Positions 25,366 to 39,226 of a stretch of 64,000 nucleotides of DNA are shown here, one piece after another. The position numbers and the translations under genes were made by a program. Source of the stretch: Rotaria sordida. Taxonomy: Eukaryota > Rotifera > Eurotatoria > Philodinida > Philodinidae. Position 1 is the first letter of the stretch; every line of letters starts with the position of its first letter. The notes below the pieces were generated by a model. It searched no databases. It saw only the letters and a program-made list of their open reading frames with translations, and was not told the origin of the DNA. Location: NCBI GenBank assembly GCA_905250125.1, contig CAJNOL010001153.1, positions 254 through 64,253 on the forward strand, written 5' to 3'.

Positions 25366-28300
25366 ATGGCAACTGTAAGTTAAAATGTCAAGCCTTTGGA
25401 AAAGCTTTTTTTGTTTTTTTTCAATGTTATTTTCAGAGTGCATACATTTGGTTACCACCCGATAAACAGGGTGAATTTGATGTTGAAATTGGAGCTCGAG
25501 TTGTTAATGTTAATCAAAATCAACTTAAAGTTGTTGATGATAATGGCAAGGTCTTTAAAAATTACGAAAAAAAAAAACAAACTTATTTTCTTCATCTTAT
25601 TAATTGTTTATTATTTAGGAACGAACAATTCCTAATGATCCAGCGAATTTTAAAAAAATGCATGCAACATCGTTTTCTGATATCCCCGATATGATTCATT
25701 TAGGTGACTTAACTGAAGGCGCTATATGTCGTAATATACTGTTACGTTACAATAAAGATAAAATCTACGTAAGTTATTTTTAGAATTATTTTTCAATTAT
25801 ATATTATTAATTTGTTGTTTTTTTTTGCTTCCTAGACTTATATTGGATCAATTTTAATTGCTGTTAATCCATATACACCACTTGATTTATATAGTCAAGA
25901 ACATTTACGTGCATATCGTAATAGAAAATTTGGTGACTTAGAACCACATACATTTGCTATTGGTGATAATGCTTATCAAAATATGTTACGTGATCATAGT
26001 GATCCAAATGCTAAATATAATCAATGTATTATTATCAGGTAAATTATTTACAGAGGATATTTTAAATATATATATATATGTAAATATATTTAGTGGTGAA
26101 TCAGGTGCTGGTAAAACTGAATCAACTAAACATATTTTACAATGTTTAGCTGCTATAAGTGGTACAAAAAAAAATTCGAGTATTGAACAACAAATACTTG
26201 AAGCTAATCCAATTATGGAAGGTAAAAATTATATTATTTATATAAAAGCACAAAAAAGGAAAACAAATAATTCATTGTTATATAGCATTTGGAAATGCTA
26301 AAACAATTCGAAATGATAATAGTAGTCGATTTGGTAAATATATAACTGTACATTTTGATAGTAATGGTGCTATTGCAAATGCATATGTTGATCAATATTT
26401 ACTTGAAAAAATTCGTATTGTTTCACAAGTAAAAATTTATTTTAATTATAATTTATTATAATATTTATTTGAAATTTAATAGGCAAAAGAAGAACGAAAT
26501 TATCATATATTTTATTGTGTATTAGCCGGTTTAGGTAATGAAGAACGACATAAATTAAGATTAACAACAGTAATGGATTATGCTTATTTAAATAAAGTAT
26601 AAATATAATCTATGATGTTTTTTTTTTTGTTCTTTATATGATTTAAAGATATTTAGAGTTCACCAAGATGTGAAACACGTAATGATGCTGAAGACTGGAG
26701 AACAATACGACATGCATGCAAAGTTTTAATGTTTAATGATGATGAACTTTTTGAAATTTTACGTATATTAGCTGTTGTTTTACATCTTGGAAATATTCAA
26801 TATATTGGTAAATATTCATCAAATAAGTTAGATAATAATAGAAAAAAAAATCATTGAATCTAGTCTCAGAGAATAAAAATAGAAATTATCTATCCAATAC
26901 TATGTAGAAGAAGTGAAGCATTGTATTTATTTTTTTGTCTCGGTTATTCACTGATTTTACATATTATTTTGTCGCTTTGGCGAATAGAGCTTATCAAGTA
27001 CAAAAATATGTGATCGAACTATTGCTCTAGATCTAATGAATTTGGCATCATTTATATTGTCTTCAGTTATTAAATACGATCTAAACAGAGTGTTGAAGTA
27101 TATAGGGTCAAAATTCGAATCCTTCTCCACAGGCTATGGCAGATGCTAGCTAGAGACCATCACAAATCGTGACAAACGCTGACCAGATACCGCCACAAGT
27201 CATGACAAAAGTTGTTAATATATAAACGGATGATGAACAAATATGCCCCGAAATAAATAGAATAAAATAATTTCCCTGTGACTAATGAGATCAGTTGAAT
27301 CATGATTCTGCAGAAATTGAGTTAACAATTTTTATTGCTGTTGTTTTTTTTTTTTTTGTTTAATTTTATAGCAAAATCAGCAAAAGGTATGGATACTGTA
27401 GTAATAAAAGATCCAAAATTAGTCGAATTTATTGCTTCACTTCTTGAAGTGAGAAAAAAAAACTAAGTTAATAAAAGAAAAGAAAATTAACTAAGAATTT
27501 ATTTCATTAGGTTGATAGTAGACAATTAACTCAGGCATTAGTTATAAGAACACTTGAAGTTAACGAAGGTAAAGTAGCAAGAACATTGAATACATCATCT
27601 GCTGCTGATGTTAGGTAAGATTAAAAATAAAAAAATTCTTTTTAATCTGAATTATATTTTCTAGAGATGCATTTGTCAAAGGACTTTATGGACAAATGTT
27701 TGAATGGTTAATAGCACGAATTAATTTAACAATGAATAATAAAAATAATGTAAATCGTCAAACATCAGCAGATGAAAAATTACGATCAATTGGTGTTCTT
27801 GATATATTTGGTTTTGAAAGATTTGAACAAAATAGGTTGGTTAATTACAAAAAAGATTTTTTAAATCAAAATAAAATTATTTATTTATTTAGTTTTGAAC
27901 AATTATGTATTAATTATACAAATGAAGAATTACAACAATTTTTTGTTCGTCATGTTTTTAAACTTGAACAAGTTTGTTTTTTTTTCTAAAAAAAACAAAA
28001 AAATTTTTTCTTTTCTTTTTTAAAGGCTGAATATGAAAAAGAAGGTGTTAATTGGAAAAAAATTAATTTTATTGATAATCAAGATATAATTGATTTATTA
28101 GCACGTGGTCGTATGAGTATTATATCAATGATTGATGAAGAAATGATTGTACCACAAGGTACAGATCAAACATTATGGGAAAAACTTCAACAACAACATG
28201 GAAAAAATAAAAATTTTATTACACCATCAACACGTCGAGTACATAGAACACTTATATTTGGTGTTAATCATTTTGCTGGACCAGTTACATATGATTGTCT

Positions 28301-31300
28301 TAGTAAGTTAATAGTTAATTATATATATACAGTGGGTCCTAAAATTATTCAACCAGGTGTAATTTGGATTTTTTTTCGTAGCCTTAAGTACTAGAAAGAA
28401 TCCAAATGGTGATTTGAATAGAGAATATTGTTGCCAGCAAGAATTTGAGAAAATGATAATCGTCATGAATTTTCCTAAAATAGGATTTCTAAAAAACCAA
28501 AACCATGGTTTTTGAACATTCAGAAGCCACAGCAGAAGCCTTGTTTTAATAGGCTAGAATTATAGAGCAGCCAATTCTCTACAAAATGAGACGTCGCCGA
28601 GCTTTCTACGACATTCCCTTCAAAAGTTCTAAGCGTCACAAAAATCGAAAAAATGCGGTTTTTGGTCGCTTTTCTCATAAATTTCACTTTTTTTCGATTT
28701 TTGTGACGCTTAGAACTTTTGAAGGAAATGTCGTAGAAAGCTCGGAGACATCTCATTTTGTAGAGAACTGGCTGCTCTATAATTCTAGACTGTTAAAACA
28801 ATGCTTCTGCTGTGGCTTCTGGATGTTGAAAAACCATGGTTTTGGTTTTCTAGAAATCCTATTTTAGGAAAATTCATGACGATTATCATTTTCTCAAATT
28901 CTTGTTGGTAACAATATTCTTTATTCAAATCACCATTTGGATTCTTTCTAGCGCTTAAGGCTACGAAAAAAAATCCAAATTACACGTGGTTGAATAATTT
29001 TGAGGCCCACTGTATATATTTTTTTTTTATGAAAAAAAATAATAATCAATGATTTTTCTTCTCTATTATTTTATAGATTTTCTTGAAAAAAATCGTGATA
29101 CGTTTAGTAATGATTTGAAACATGTTTTATCCAGAAGTACTAATCGTTTAATTAAAACAATATTTCCACTTGAAGCTTTAAATCTTGTAAGTTATAATCA
29201 TATTGAACTGAATTTAAAGTAATATATATATGTGCGATACACAGCAATGTTTTATCGAATCAGTTCGTAATTCATTTGTGCACCTTTCTTATCATACTGT
29301 TATGATCTTCGGTAGCACACACTGTCAATCTGTTACACTAGTATTCATATTGTGACGGTATGAATGTGGCTAAGGAGAAGATCCATACCTTCATATTCTA
29401 AAATACTTTTAGACATTTTTTGCTATCAATATGAATGAATATATTCCATTAGGATGTTGAAAATTTATTTTGTTTTCTTAAAAGTAACATTGTCCTCAAG
29501 ATGTTATTCTATATTTATAAAAATAAAGGTAAACAATCAATGAAAATCTTGCCTGTATAGTTGAGTATTCGTTTTTCAATTGATCATCATATTTCCAATA
29601 TTTTCACTATTCTATATTGTAGGGAGCTGCGAGTCCTTCCAAACTCGGCTAGGTCCGGATTCACAGCTCCCTATTGTATTGTGATTTCTTCGAAAATATG
29701 CAAGATTTGTTTTTTTTTTCTTTAGGATGATAAAAAACGTAAACCATCATTAGCTGCACAATTTCGTAAATCACTCGAAGCACTTCTCACTACACTTCGT
29801 CAATGTGAACCATTCTTTATTCGTTGTATCAAACCAAATGAATTAAAAGCTGTTCATGTATGTAATTAGAATCTTTCTTTTTTTTTTTTTGTTGTTGTTG
29901 TTGTTGTTTCTATAAAAAAATAAAGATAATTTTCATAGAATTTTGACCGAGAACGTGTTGTACAACAACTTCGTTATTCTGGTATGATGGAAACAATAAA
30001 TATTCGTCGTATTGGTTATCCAATACGTCATGATTTTAATGAATTTGTTCATCGTTATGCTGCTATTGCACCATCACTTGAACATATGCATAAAAAATCT
30101 GAAGCACGTGGTGATCGTAGTGATCAACGATTAATAGCAACAAAAATATGTGAATTAGCATTACCTGGACAAGATTATCAAATAGGAAAAACAAAAGTAT
30201 TTCTTAAAGATGATCATGATGCTATGTTAGAACAAGCAAGACAAAAAATTTTAGCTGATCGTATATTAGCATTACAAAAAGCTGTACGTCGTTATTATGC
30301 TCAACGACAATTTCAACGTTCAAGAAAATTAGCTTTATGGTTACAACAATCATGGTTATGTTATGCTGAAAGACGTGCTTATTGTGAAGTAAATATTTTT
30401 CATTGAATTATATATATATATGATAGAAATTTTGTTTTTTTTTTTTGTCTTAATTAGATGCGTCATGGTTTTCGACGTTTACAAGCATTATATGATATGC
30501 AACATATTGGTGATAAACAAAAACTTTATTATGAAACTTTACCACGTATTCAGGTTTGATAATATGATTAGAATGAAATAAAAAAAAAAACAAAGTCTAT
30601 TTTGTGACTATTATTATTTTTTTAGAATTTAGCTAGAGGATATTTAGCACGAAAAAATACTAAATTTCGTCCAAAAGCTTTTGGTATTCTTCAAGAAAAA
30701 GTTCTTCAATATTTAGGATGGCGTGATGTACGACGTGAACAAATTAAAGTATCATAAAAAAAAAAGAAATTTTTTTTTTTTGTCTTGCATAAATGATTTT
30801 TATTTGATTTAGGCAATGAAATTAGAAGAATATGAAGCATTTCGAAATGAAGAAGAACGATTATTAACACCAGAATTAGGACCAGAAAAAGCTCATGAAG
30901 CAGCACAAGCAGCATATGATGCACGTTTAGCTAATTTAGATGAAGATATACGTGAACAATTACGTTTAGATATAGCTCGAGCTCGTGAAAAACGATCAGG
31001 AATACCAAGACGTTTTAGAGATGATAATCTTCTTGGTGAAGATGGTTTACCAATGGTTTGTTAATAATAATAAATTTATTTATTTTTGATAAATTAATAT
31101 TTCTTATTTTCTTTTTTTTAGTTACAACGTCAATTAAGACAAGAAACAGATCCATTTATAAGTGATGTTTCACGAAATTCATTTGAAAAATTTGCTGCTA
31201 AATATTTTCAACATGGTTATGATAGTAAATATACAAAAAATGAAATTATTCGACCATTACTTGATCTTAAATCAGGTGTTGATCAAAAAGTAATATTATT

Positions 31301-34300
31301 CTTCTCTTTGTTTTTTTATTCTTGAAAATTATATCATTTGATATATTCTCTAGGCAGCAGTAGCAATATTTCAAATGATAATGAAATTTATGGGTGATAA
31401 AGAAGATGTTAGTCTACCACAACCAACAGGAAAGAATACAAAAAATGATAAAGAATCTTCAACTTTAGAATCTCAATATGATATTATTGTATCTGAACTT
31501 TATCCAATAATTGTTCAACAACATCAAATGAAACTTGAAGAAGAAAAAGATCCATATGAAAAAGTAAAATTTATTTATTTATTTTTTTTCTTTTAAATAA
31601 TTTGTTATTTTTAAATAATCAATAAAGAAAAAAACAAAAAGTCTTCGTACAAAAGCTATGGATCGTATTCGATCATTTAGTAAAAAATCAATTTATCTTG
31701 ATGAACGATTAAAAAGAGAAAATCCATTTATTGAGGATCGTCTATTAACATCATTAGAAAAAGTTCAAATGATTACAATGTTAGGTATTATTCGTCGTCG
31801 ACTAAGGTAATTCTTTTGACTTTTTTTTTTCTAAGAATTATTTATCAATATATTATTTGTTTAGAGATGAAATTTTATGTCAGATTTGTAAACAATTAAA
31901 TGATCATCCAGCAGTACGGGAAAGAAAAAGTCAAAATCCTGAAAAAAGTGAACAACGTGAAAAATCATTAATGCGTGGATGGTTTCTTCTTTGTATATGT
32001 TTGTATACATTTCCACCTGGTACAAATGTTAGTTTTCTTTATTTTGATAAAATTATTTGAACAAACTTTTCTTTCTTTCTTTCTTTTTTTTTTTGTTTTA
32101 GTTAGTTCGATTTCTTCGAAATTTTATTCAAAGTGGTCCATCAGCTCTTGCTAATTTTGCTGAATTTGCATTAAGAAGAACATATCGTAATGGAAGTCGA
32201 TATGAACCATTGAGTATTGAAGAAATAAATCATATTCAACAAGCTGAACCAATTATGATTAATGTAAAAATTATTCATGGTGAAGATCAAAAAACAGTTT
32301 GTTGTGATTCAGCAACTATAGCTGAAGAAGCTTGTTTAGAATTAGCAAGACAATTAAATATAAAATCAACATTTGGATGGTCATTATTCGCTGAATCAAA
32401 AGCAGAAGTAAGATTTTTTTTTTTAACTTTTTATTTTCAAAGATATTTCATTACTTGTTGTTGTTGTTTTTTTTTCTCATGAGTATAGGGTTATTCTCTT
32501 GGTTTTAATAAAGATCATATATTTGATATATTATCTCGTCTTGAAATGGGACAAATACAAAAAGGAGAAAATCCTCCTAATGTTGATATTATATATATTT
32601 TTTGTAAGCAAATATTTGCTCCATGGGAAAATCTCGATGATGATCCTGTTTCTATTGATCTTGTCTATGATCAAATTATTAATGGTATATAATTAATTAT
32701 TAGCTTTTATCTTATTGTTTACATATAAAATAAAATATTTCTTGTTAGGTATTCAAACTGATATCTATGTTTACACTAATGGAATCGATCCAGAAGAATT
32801 TGTATTACTTTCTGTTCAACATTATTATATAATTCATGGAAAAGATGTCGAACCTGATAAAATGAGAGAAACTATATACTCTCTTATACCAAGATCATAT
32901 ACTGGACTACAAAATGGTGATGGTAAATCACTCAATAAAAAAAATAAAAGTATAATCACTGAAAAACAATTGGAGAGTATGGTAGAACTTGCTGTTAAAA
33001 AAGATGCTGATGTAAGTCAAAGAAAATAAATATTGAGAGAAAGTAAAAAAAACAAAAAAAAAAAAAAGAACAAAATTTTGTTTATTTTAAAGTTTAAACG
33101 TGTTATAAAACGACTTAAACAAAAATTTAAAACACGTGAACAAATAAGACGTGAAATTAAAAAAGATGTTATTTTATATGCACAAACAAAATGGCCTATT
33201 ACATTTTCACGTGTATTTCAAATACAAGCACTTTCAGGTCCATTAATTGATGAAATTGCATTTGCAACGATTTCTATTGGACGAGATAAAATTCGTTTCT
33301 ATGCAGATACTACATATGTTTTATTAGGAGAAATAAACTATTCTGAAGTTACTGATATTATTGGTGATCAGTAAGTATTTAAATAGATTTCTATGAAAAA
33401 TATTTAATTAAATTTTTTTCTTTTTAGTGATCCAGTTTTAAATTATCATCATTATACTTTACATACTGTCTATGGAGATTTTACATTTACATTACCAAGT
33501 AAAGTAATGAATCTATATAGGAGGCTGCGAATGTAGGGACGGATGTACACTCTCGCAATTATTGAAAACTCTCTTGTTATTACTCAGTAAAACAATCAAG
33601 ATTTTTTGAATTTGTTATTGACATTTTCTTATATATATATATCCTTCCCTTGCTGTTTTGAGACTATCACCTAGTCTTGAATTTTAATAATTAATAATTA
33701 TATTTTTCTTTATAGTGGGTGCTGATCTTGGAATTTTACTTAGTCTTATTCATCAAAATTTGAAAGATCGATCAACATTAGCTATTGCTCGAAAAGATTA
33801 TAAACCAACGAGTAAATTAAATAAATTTTTCAAAAAATTTTTTAATTTGTTTCTTTAAATTAGAACGAGGTGCTGGTAAATTAGAATTACTTCGTGGTGA
33901 TATTGTTGTTCTTGATAGTGAAAGTAAAAAGAATATTGAAGCAGGTTTAATGACAGGTATAAATGATCGAACAAATCGTGAAGGTGAATTTCCAGCTGAT
34001 ATTGTTTATATTATTCCATGTACAAGTAAACCAGAATCAAAAATTTTGGTATAAAAAAAATTTTTTTGTTTTTTTTTTTTTTTTTTGTATAATTAAATTT
34101 GATTAAAATTTTTAGCGAGGTCTTGTTTTACATGTAATGAAACGTGCTGTTGATTTAAATCAAGAAATTGAACCAGAAACACATTATAATTTACATACAT
34201 TAGAAGCTTATGCTCAAAAATATTTTCGTTCAAGAAAAACAACGGCATGGCATTATGAAGCAACAGAAATTAAAGGACCATTATTACATCGTTTTGAAGG

Positions 34301-36945
34301 ACAAAATGATCTTTCAGCTAAAGCTGTATCTATGTTTCGTGCTATAATGAATTATGCAAAAATGTCACCACAACAAAGAAAAAAAATTCAACAAAGTGAT
34401 TTAGATAGTATATTTGATTATGCATTTGAAAAAAATGTAAGTTATACTAAAAAATCTATTTTGTGTAATCTCCATAGGATTCAAATGTAAGATACGATGT
34501 AGTTGTTATTGCTGCTAATCACATGGATATTGGTTTATGCTTTCTATTTCGACATACATCATCCTTTTACTTAATCTTTCAGAAATGCAATATGGAACTA
34601 ATTCATATATTGTAACGAAACGTTATTGATATACAGTCTACCATCACATATCAATAACCTCTGTGTGACGTTCTCATGGCTTTCTGTCACAGTCTACCAA
34701 TCGGTCTGAAATCTATACCGATACTAGACTGGCGAGTTGCCATCTGTGGATAGGGATATTTGATATAGTCAACTTTCAACAAAGTTTATTACATATTCTC
34801 TATGAGATACTAAGAGCAAAAACATTTAATAAGGCATATCGATTTCATCTCTAGTAGATTAAGATGTCTGTAGGCATTTTTCAACACTCTTTTTTTTAGA
34901 TCGTATTTTACAAAAGAATAAGAAAAATAAATATTAAATTTGATGATAATTTTAGAAAATTTTGAAAGAAGAATTATATTGTCAATTGATAAAACAATTA
35001 ACATTTTGTCCTGATTTGAAAATTGAAACACGTCTTTGGGAATTACTTTGGCTTTTAACGGGTGTTCTTGTACCTGCAAAAGCTCTTTTTTATCATGTTA
35101 CACTTTTTCTTCGTTCAAGTTCAAATCCAACAGCATTAGAATGTTATACACGTATTCAAAAAATTCAAAAGTAAATAGTTTTTTGTTTTTTTTTGTTTTT
35201 TGAAACTTTATTTAAATTTATTTAGACAAGGTGAACGTGTTCGTGGTCCACATATTATTGAATGTAATGCAAATATTAATCGTGTTAAAATTCGTCAATA
35301 TGTTCATTTTCCAAATGGACATGAACAAGATTTTGTTGTTGAATCAACAACAAAAGCAAATGAATTAGTTTCAAATATTTGTCGAGAACTTAAATATCTT
35401 CCAGCATCAGCAACTGGACTTTCATTATATTTAGAAACAGGCAGAAAAGGTAAATAAATCATTTTTTCTTTCACTATTATATATATATATATTGCAGAAG
35501 TTAGTATTCCAAGTAATACTTACTTTTTTGATTTTCTAACACAACTTCGTGGTCATGATAAGAGTAAGAATTATATTTATTGATGATTGTTATTATTGTT
35601 TTTATATATAATTTTATAGAAAAACTTGATTATAAAGTTCATTTTCGTCGAAAACTTTGGGTTGATATTATACCGGGTGAAGATAAACAAGTTGATTCTA
35701 TGGTTCATTTTTATCAAGAAAGAGATAATTATATGCTAGGTTTACATAAATTAGAAGTTGAGGAAGCAGCTGGTTTAGCTGCTTTATTAGGTCGAGCTGA
35801 TCGAGGCAAAGGAGCACCTGAGTATGTCAATATTATTATTTTTTTTTGTTTTTGTATTCAAAATTTACAAAAATAATTTATTAATATTTAGAGCAAATCT
35901 AGCAACTTTTGTTCCAGCCTATTTAGTCAAAGGAACATCACCATCTGATTGGGCTAAAGTAAGAATATAGGATATGTTCATGACATTTCATATGTGTATT
36001 ATTTATTAGAAAATCTATACGGTGTCCGGTACTCTTCGAGATGTGAGTGAAGACGAAGCAAAATCTCGCTTTTTAAAACATGTTTCTGCTTGGCCAACAT
36101 ATGGTACGACAATGTATCCAATTAAGGTAACTTTATTAATTAGAATACAAAATAGTAAAATAGTATTTAGAAATAAATGCCTACGTTCTGGGACAACCGA
36201 GGTTCATATCTCTCTCTTACATAATGACTTTTCAATAGAACAAAAAACATTTTTAGCAGTTTTCAATATCATAACACAATTGTAAAGCAAAATAAATGCA
36301 ATCTTCGTAATCAGCATCAAAAACTACATTGAATTAAATAAATTTTAGAGAAATTTGCTTCCTATGAAAAATCCCAATATTCCCTTATGACTATATTTTT
36401 TATTGAAATTTTGCCTTGTGATCTCCCAGTGATCAGTTTTTCGCAGGAAAAAAAATTCTTTAAAATATATTTGATTCACTGTAGCTCTTGACGTTGATTT
36501 CAAATGGTGTATTTATTTTGCTCTCGATGGTCTCATAAGTTCTCTCTTAAATACTTCAAATATGTTATTTTGAATATTTTACCTAAAATTATTTCATCTT
36601 TTTTTTACAGAACGAAACTGAAGCTGAATTTCCTGAAGATATTTATATTTGTATCAATCAAAATGGTGTAGAGATTTTAGATGCAACTACAAAAGTAAGA
36701 TTCGTATTTTATTTTAATTGAAATTGATTGCTTTTTTTTGTGTCTTTCGTTTCAAGGAATTTGTGGCTAAATTTCCATATTATAATTTAAATTTTAATTC
36801 AAATGCTATTTCATTGTTTCTTGAAGTACGTTTAGGACGTTCATCAAAAAAATATACATTTGATACTGAAATTGGTGATGTTATTGGTGATTTAATTGAT
36901 GATTATATGAAATTAGCAGAACATGAAGGAAAAGAAGATGATTAA
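25366..36945 (+). CDS. MYO7A: Unconventional myosin VII (MYO7A/crinkled type), complete
   Basis: I trace 39 exons, from 25366-25374 to 36757-36945, that sum to exactly 2158 codons (human MYO7A about 2215 residues). Order: motor with P-loop GESGAGKT (160-167), switch [10 protein letters not shown] (211-219), switch II DIFGFE (444-449), [10 protein letters not shown] and [12 protein letters not shown] region about 750-870; MyTH4 (from ~965), FERM, SH3 (~1615-1665), a second MyTH4 and a C-terminal FERM. This is the tail plan specific to class VII. The motor works at actin-based protrusions such as stereocilia and microvilli. After the IQ motifs the charged helix is short (from [18 protein letters not shown]) compared with the vertebrate stable helix. 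Introns are mostly 50-75 nt; longer ones (26808-27371, 28303-29076, 29187-29725, 34437-34955, 36127-36610) hold repeats. A decayed inverted copy lies at 14.3-18.4 kb. Confidence 0.95.
28330..29012. mobile_element. 683-bp palindromic MITE, Tc1/mariner-like, in a myosin VII intron
   Basis: It begins CAGTGGGTCCTAAAATTATT and ends with the near-exact reverse complement, flanked on both sides by TA (28328-28329 and 29013-29014). The two arms are about 320 bp each, nearly identical, around a loop of about 40 bp. CAGTG termini and TA duplication are Tc1/mariner hallmarks. Because the arms mirror each other, almost the same peptide can be read on both strands; it is not a gene. High arm identity suggests fairly recent insertion or ongoing arm correction. 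Confidence 0.88.
29621..29672. repeat. 52-bp hairpin in a myosin VII intron
   Basis: Arms starting agggagctg and ending cagctccct pair over about 16 positions around a short loop. It is GC-richer than its surroundings. Possibly a very small non-autonomous element; no RNA-gene family recognised. Confidence 0.5.
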
Positions 36946-37010
36946 TCAATCTCATAATTATAACTGATATTTCTCTCTCGTTTTTTTTTTGCCTAATATT
37001 ATCAACTATA

Positions 37011-37016
37011 AATAAA
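37011..37016 (+). terminator. AATAAA signal of myosin VII
   Basis: Canonical polyadenylation hexamer 66 nt after the stop codon. Confidence 0.5.
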
Positions 37017-39226
37017 CACAACAATAACAAGAAAAAAGAAATTTCGCTTATATCAACATAAACATTTTAAACAATAATAGAACTTTTTTCATTAATAATT
37101 ATTAGTTTTCAATAATTTTAGTGAACCAAAAATTACAAAAAAAAAACATCAAGATTAATGAATGTCTCTCAAACATTGTATTGATAAACATATATAAATA
37201 AATAAAATATGAATACCAACAAATATAAATGAACTTTTCGAAAAAAAAAAAAAACGGAAAAATTCAAGTTTGGCTTTTTTTTTTATTTTAATCTATAAAA
37301 TAAAATGTAGTTAAAACGTGTAGTTAAAAACTATATATAAGCACACACATATGAAAACGTCGTATTATAATATCAGCATGAAAAATTCGTTTAAAAGAAA
37401 ATAATCATCATCAGTAACCGTACATAAATACACATGCTTATGTCTATATACGATTTAAACAGAGTGAAACAGAAACATATGATGAAAACGGATAAAAAAA
37501 CAAAAAGAAAGCGAAAGAGTTTGTTTTTAGTTAAAATTAAACGATAAACAATACAGCTGTTTAACAAGAAAGAAAACAAAACGAGAAACGCAGTCATCTT
37601 GTCTAAAGATACATGAATAAATGAATATAAATAAAAGCAGCAGTAATATTAGAGAAAAAAAAAATTAAAGCTCAAAATATTATATGAAAATACATATGAC
37701 ACAAATAACAAAAGAGAAGCATCAAATAAACTTCTTTCGAATGTCGAACTAACACTAAAAAGAAAAAAAAACTGATGTTGTAGATGTGTCAAATCGAGTA
37801 TTGAAACAATAATTAGAACGATGTTATTGGTGTTGTAAATGTTATCGGATGAGTATATCGTCCGACTAAAAATAAAAGAAGAATTATTTAAAAAAAAAAA
37901 AAACATTTATCAATGCAGTCCGTTTGAGACTACAATATAGAACTCACATGTCCTTTAGCCTCATTCTATTAACAGGAAAACCTTTCCAACTTGAAAATCA
38001 CTTTTGACTTCGGACTTTGTGCATAAGGTAGATCCCAATGAGATATTAAAAACTTCAACAAGATAAGGACTACTAGATGTTCCCTACAGAGTTATAGTCG
38101 TTGTACTAAAATTTTAGCCTGTAGACGCAGTATGTACAAAAGAATCGACGGATGATATTTTGCTTATAGATAGGCTTACTTGTAACTAGAATGTCTTGAA
38201 AATGTCACCTTGAAAGAATGTTCCATTCACGAGGGGTAGTGAATTCTCAAAAGTCACTCATATTCCACGAAAGATTCGAAAATCTGATGTTGTTTTTTTT
38301 TTGAGAACTCAATATCCTATGAAGAGAACTTCCTATTTACAAGAAGTCCTATCTATGGACAAAATTTTAAGTCGAAATATTGTTATTTGATGTTTCGGTA
38401 AATATCTAAAGTTGGATCGAAAATTCAGAGAAACGATCACAACTTGAATCCAGAGGCCTATGGGCATAAACCACTTTAAGTTTTTTCTAATCTTGCCAAG
38501 GCCACCTTGTGAACCCGACAAAGGCTCAAACGGTGAGTACTAGTTCATATAATTCCCTCATAAGTGAAAAACTTTTTGCAGGCTATAGATAATCGATCGC
38601 TAGAGAAACGATGTGTCTCATTTATTTCTGCATTGTGAACAGCTTTTTTTAACTGACGTTCCACTTTTTGTTTGACATGTTGCTACTCATTTTCATATTC
38701 CGTTAATTTAACATTATGATTCAACTGGCAAATAAACCTGTTGTACATATCTATAGCACATTATATACTTCGATAAACTCACACACACACTGATATTAAT
38801 TATTACCAAAAGTTATAACTTAATCAGTACACGTTTTTTTTTCTTGTGTCTATGCAGCACTACCTATCATTCTGGACATCTTGAACATATAAACGTTTAT
38901 CTGTGGAAAAATCAAAAACTACTCTATCTATAACATTCACAAACGTATTTCAGCTATTCAAATATCAAGGAAACTTTTAGAATGTTCTAGAACAGTTTAA
39001 GTTTTGTTCAGAACTCTTTTCTGTTGCTAAGGAACTCTGATAAAAGAGTCTGAAGTCTGTTGTCCTCGGTTATTATAGAAACGCATCCAATGGCTATTAG
39101 TCTTTTCTTCTTCCGTTGCTAGGGATTAGAGACTAGGATCTGTACAAAACCTCGATTTAAACCTACATTCATTATTTTCTTCCAAAAATATGTATATTCA
39201 AAAAATAAAACATCAATTTTCTTTAA
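37017..39226. other. Intergenic DNA between convergent myosin VII and MARF1-like genes
   Basis: Open frames here are short and made of low-complexity translations. The only structure I see is dispersed repeat A copy 2 at about 38969-39130. Confidence 0.5.
38969..39130 (+). repeat. Dispersed repeat A, copy 2
   Basis: It aligns, in opposite orientation, with 23221-23415 in the PDSS1 intron (shared gaatgttcta, gttgctaggg and agtctga motifs). It ends about 100 bp from the MARF1-like stop codon. Confidence 0.55.

Noticed and set aside
28520-28867. Similar 78- and 93-residue open frames on opposite strands
   Set aside because: They mirror each other because they lie in the two arms of the palindromic element; no start context, domain or splice support.
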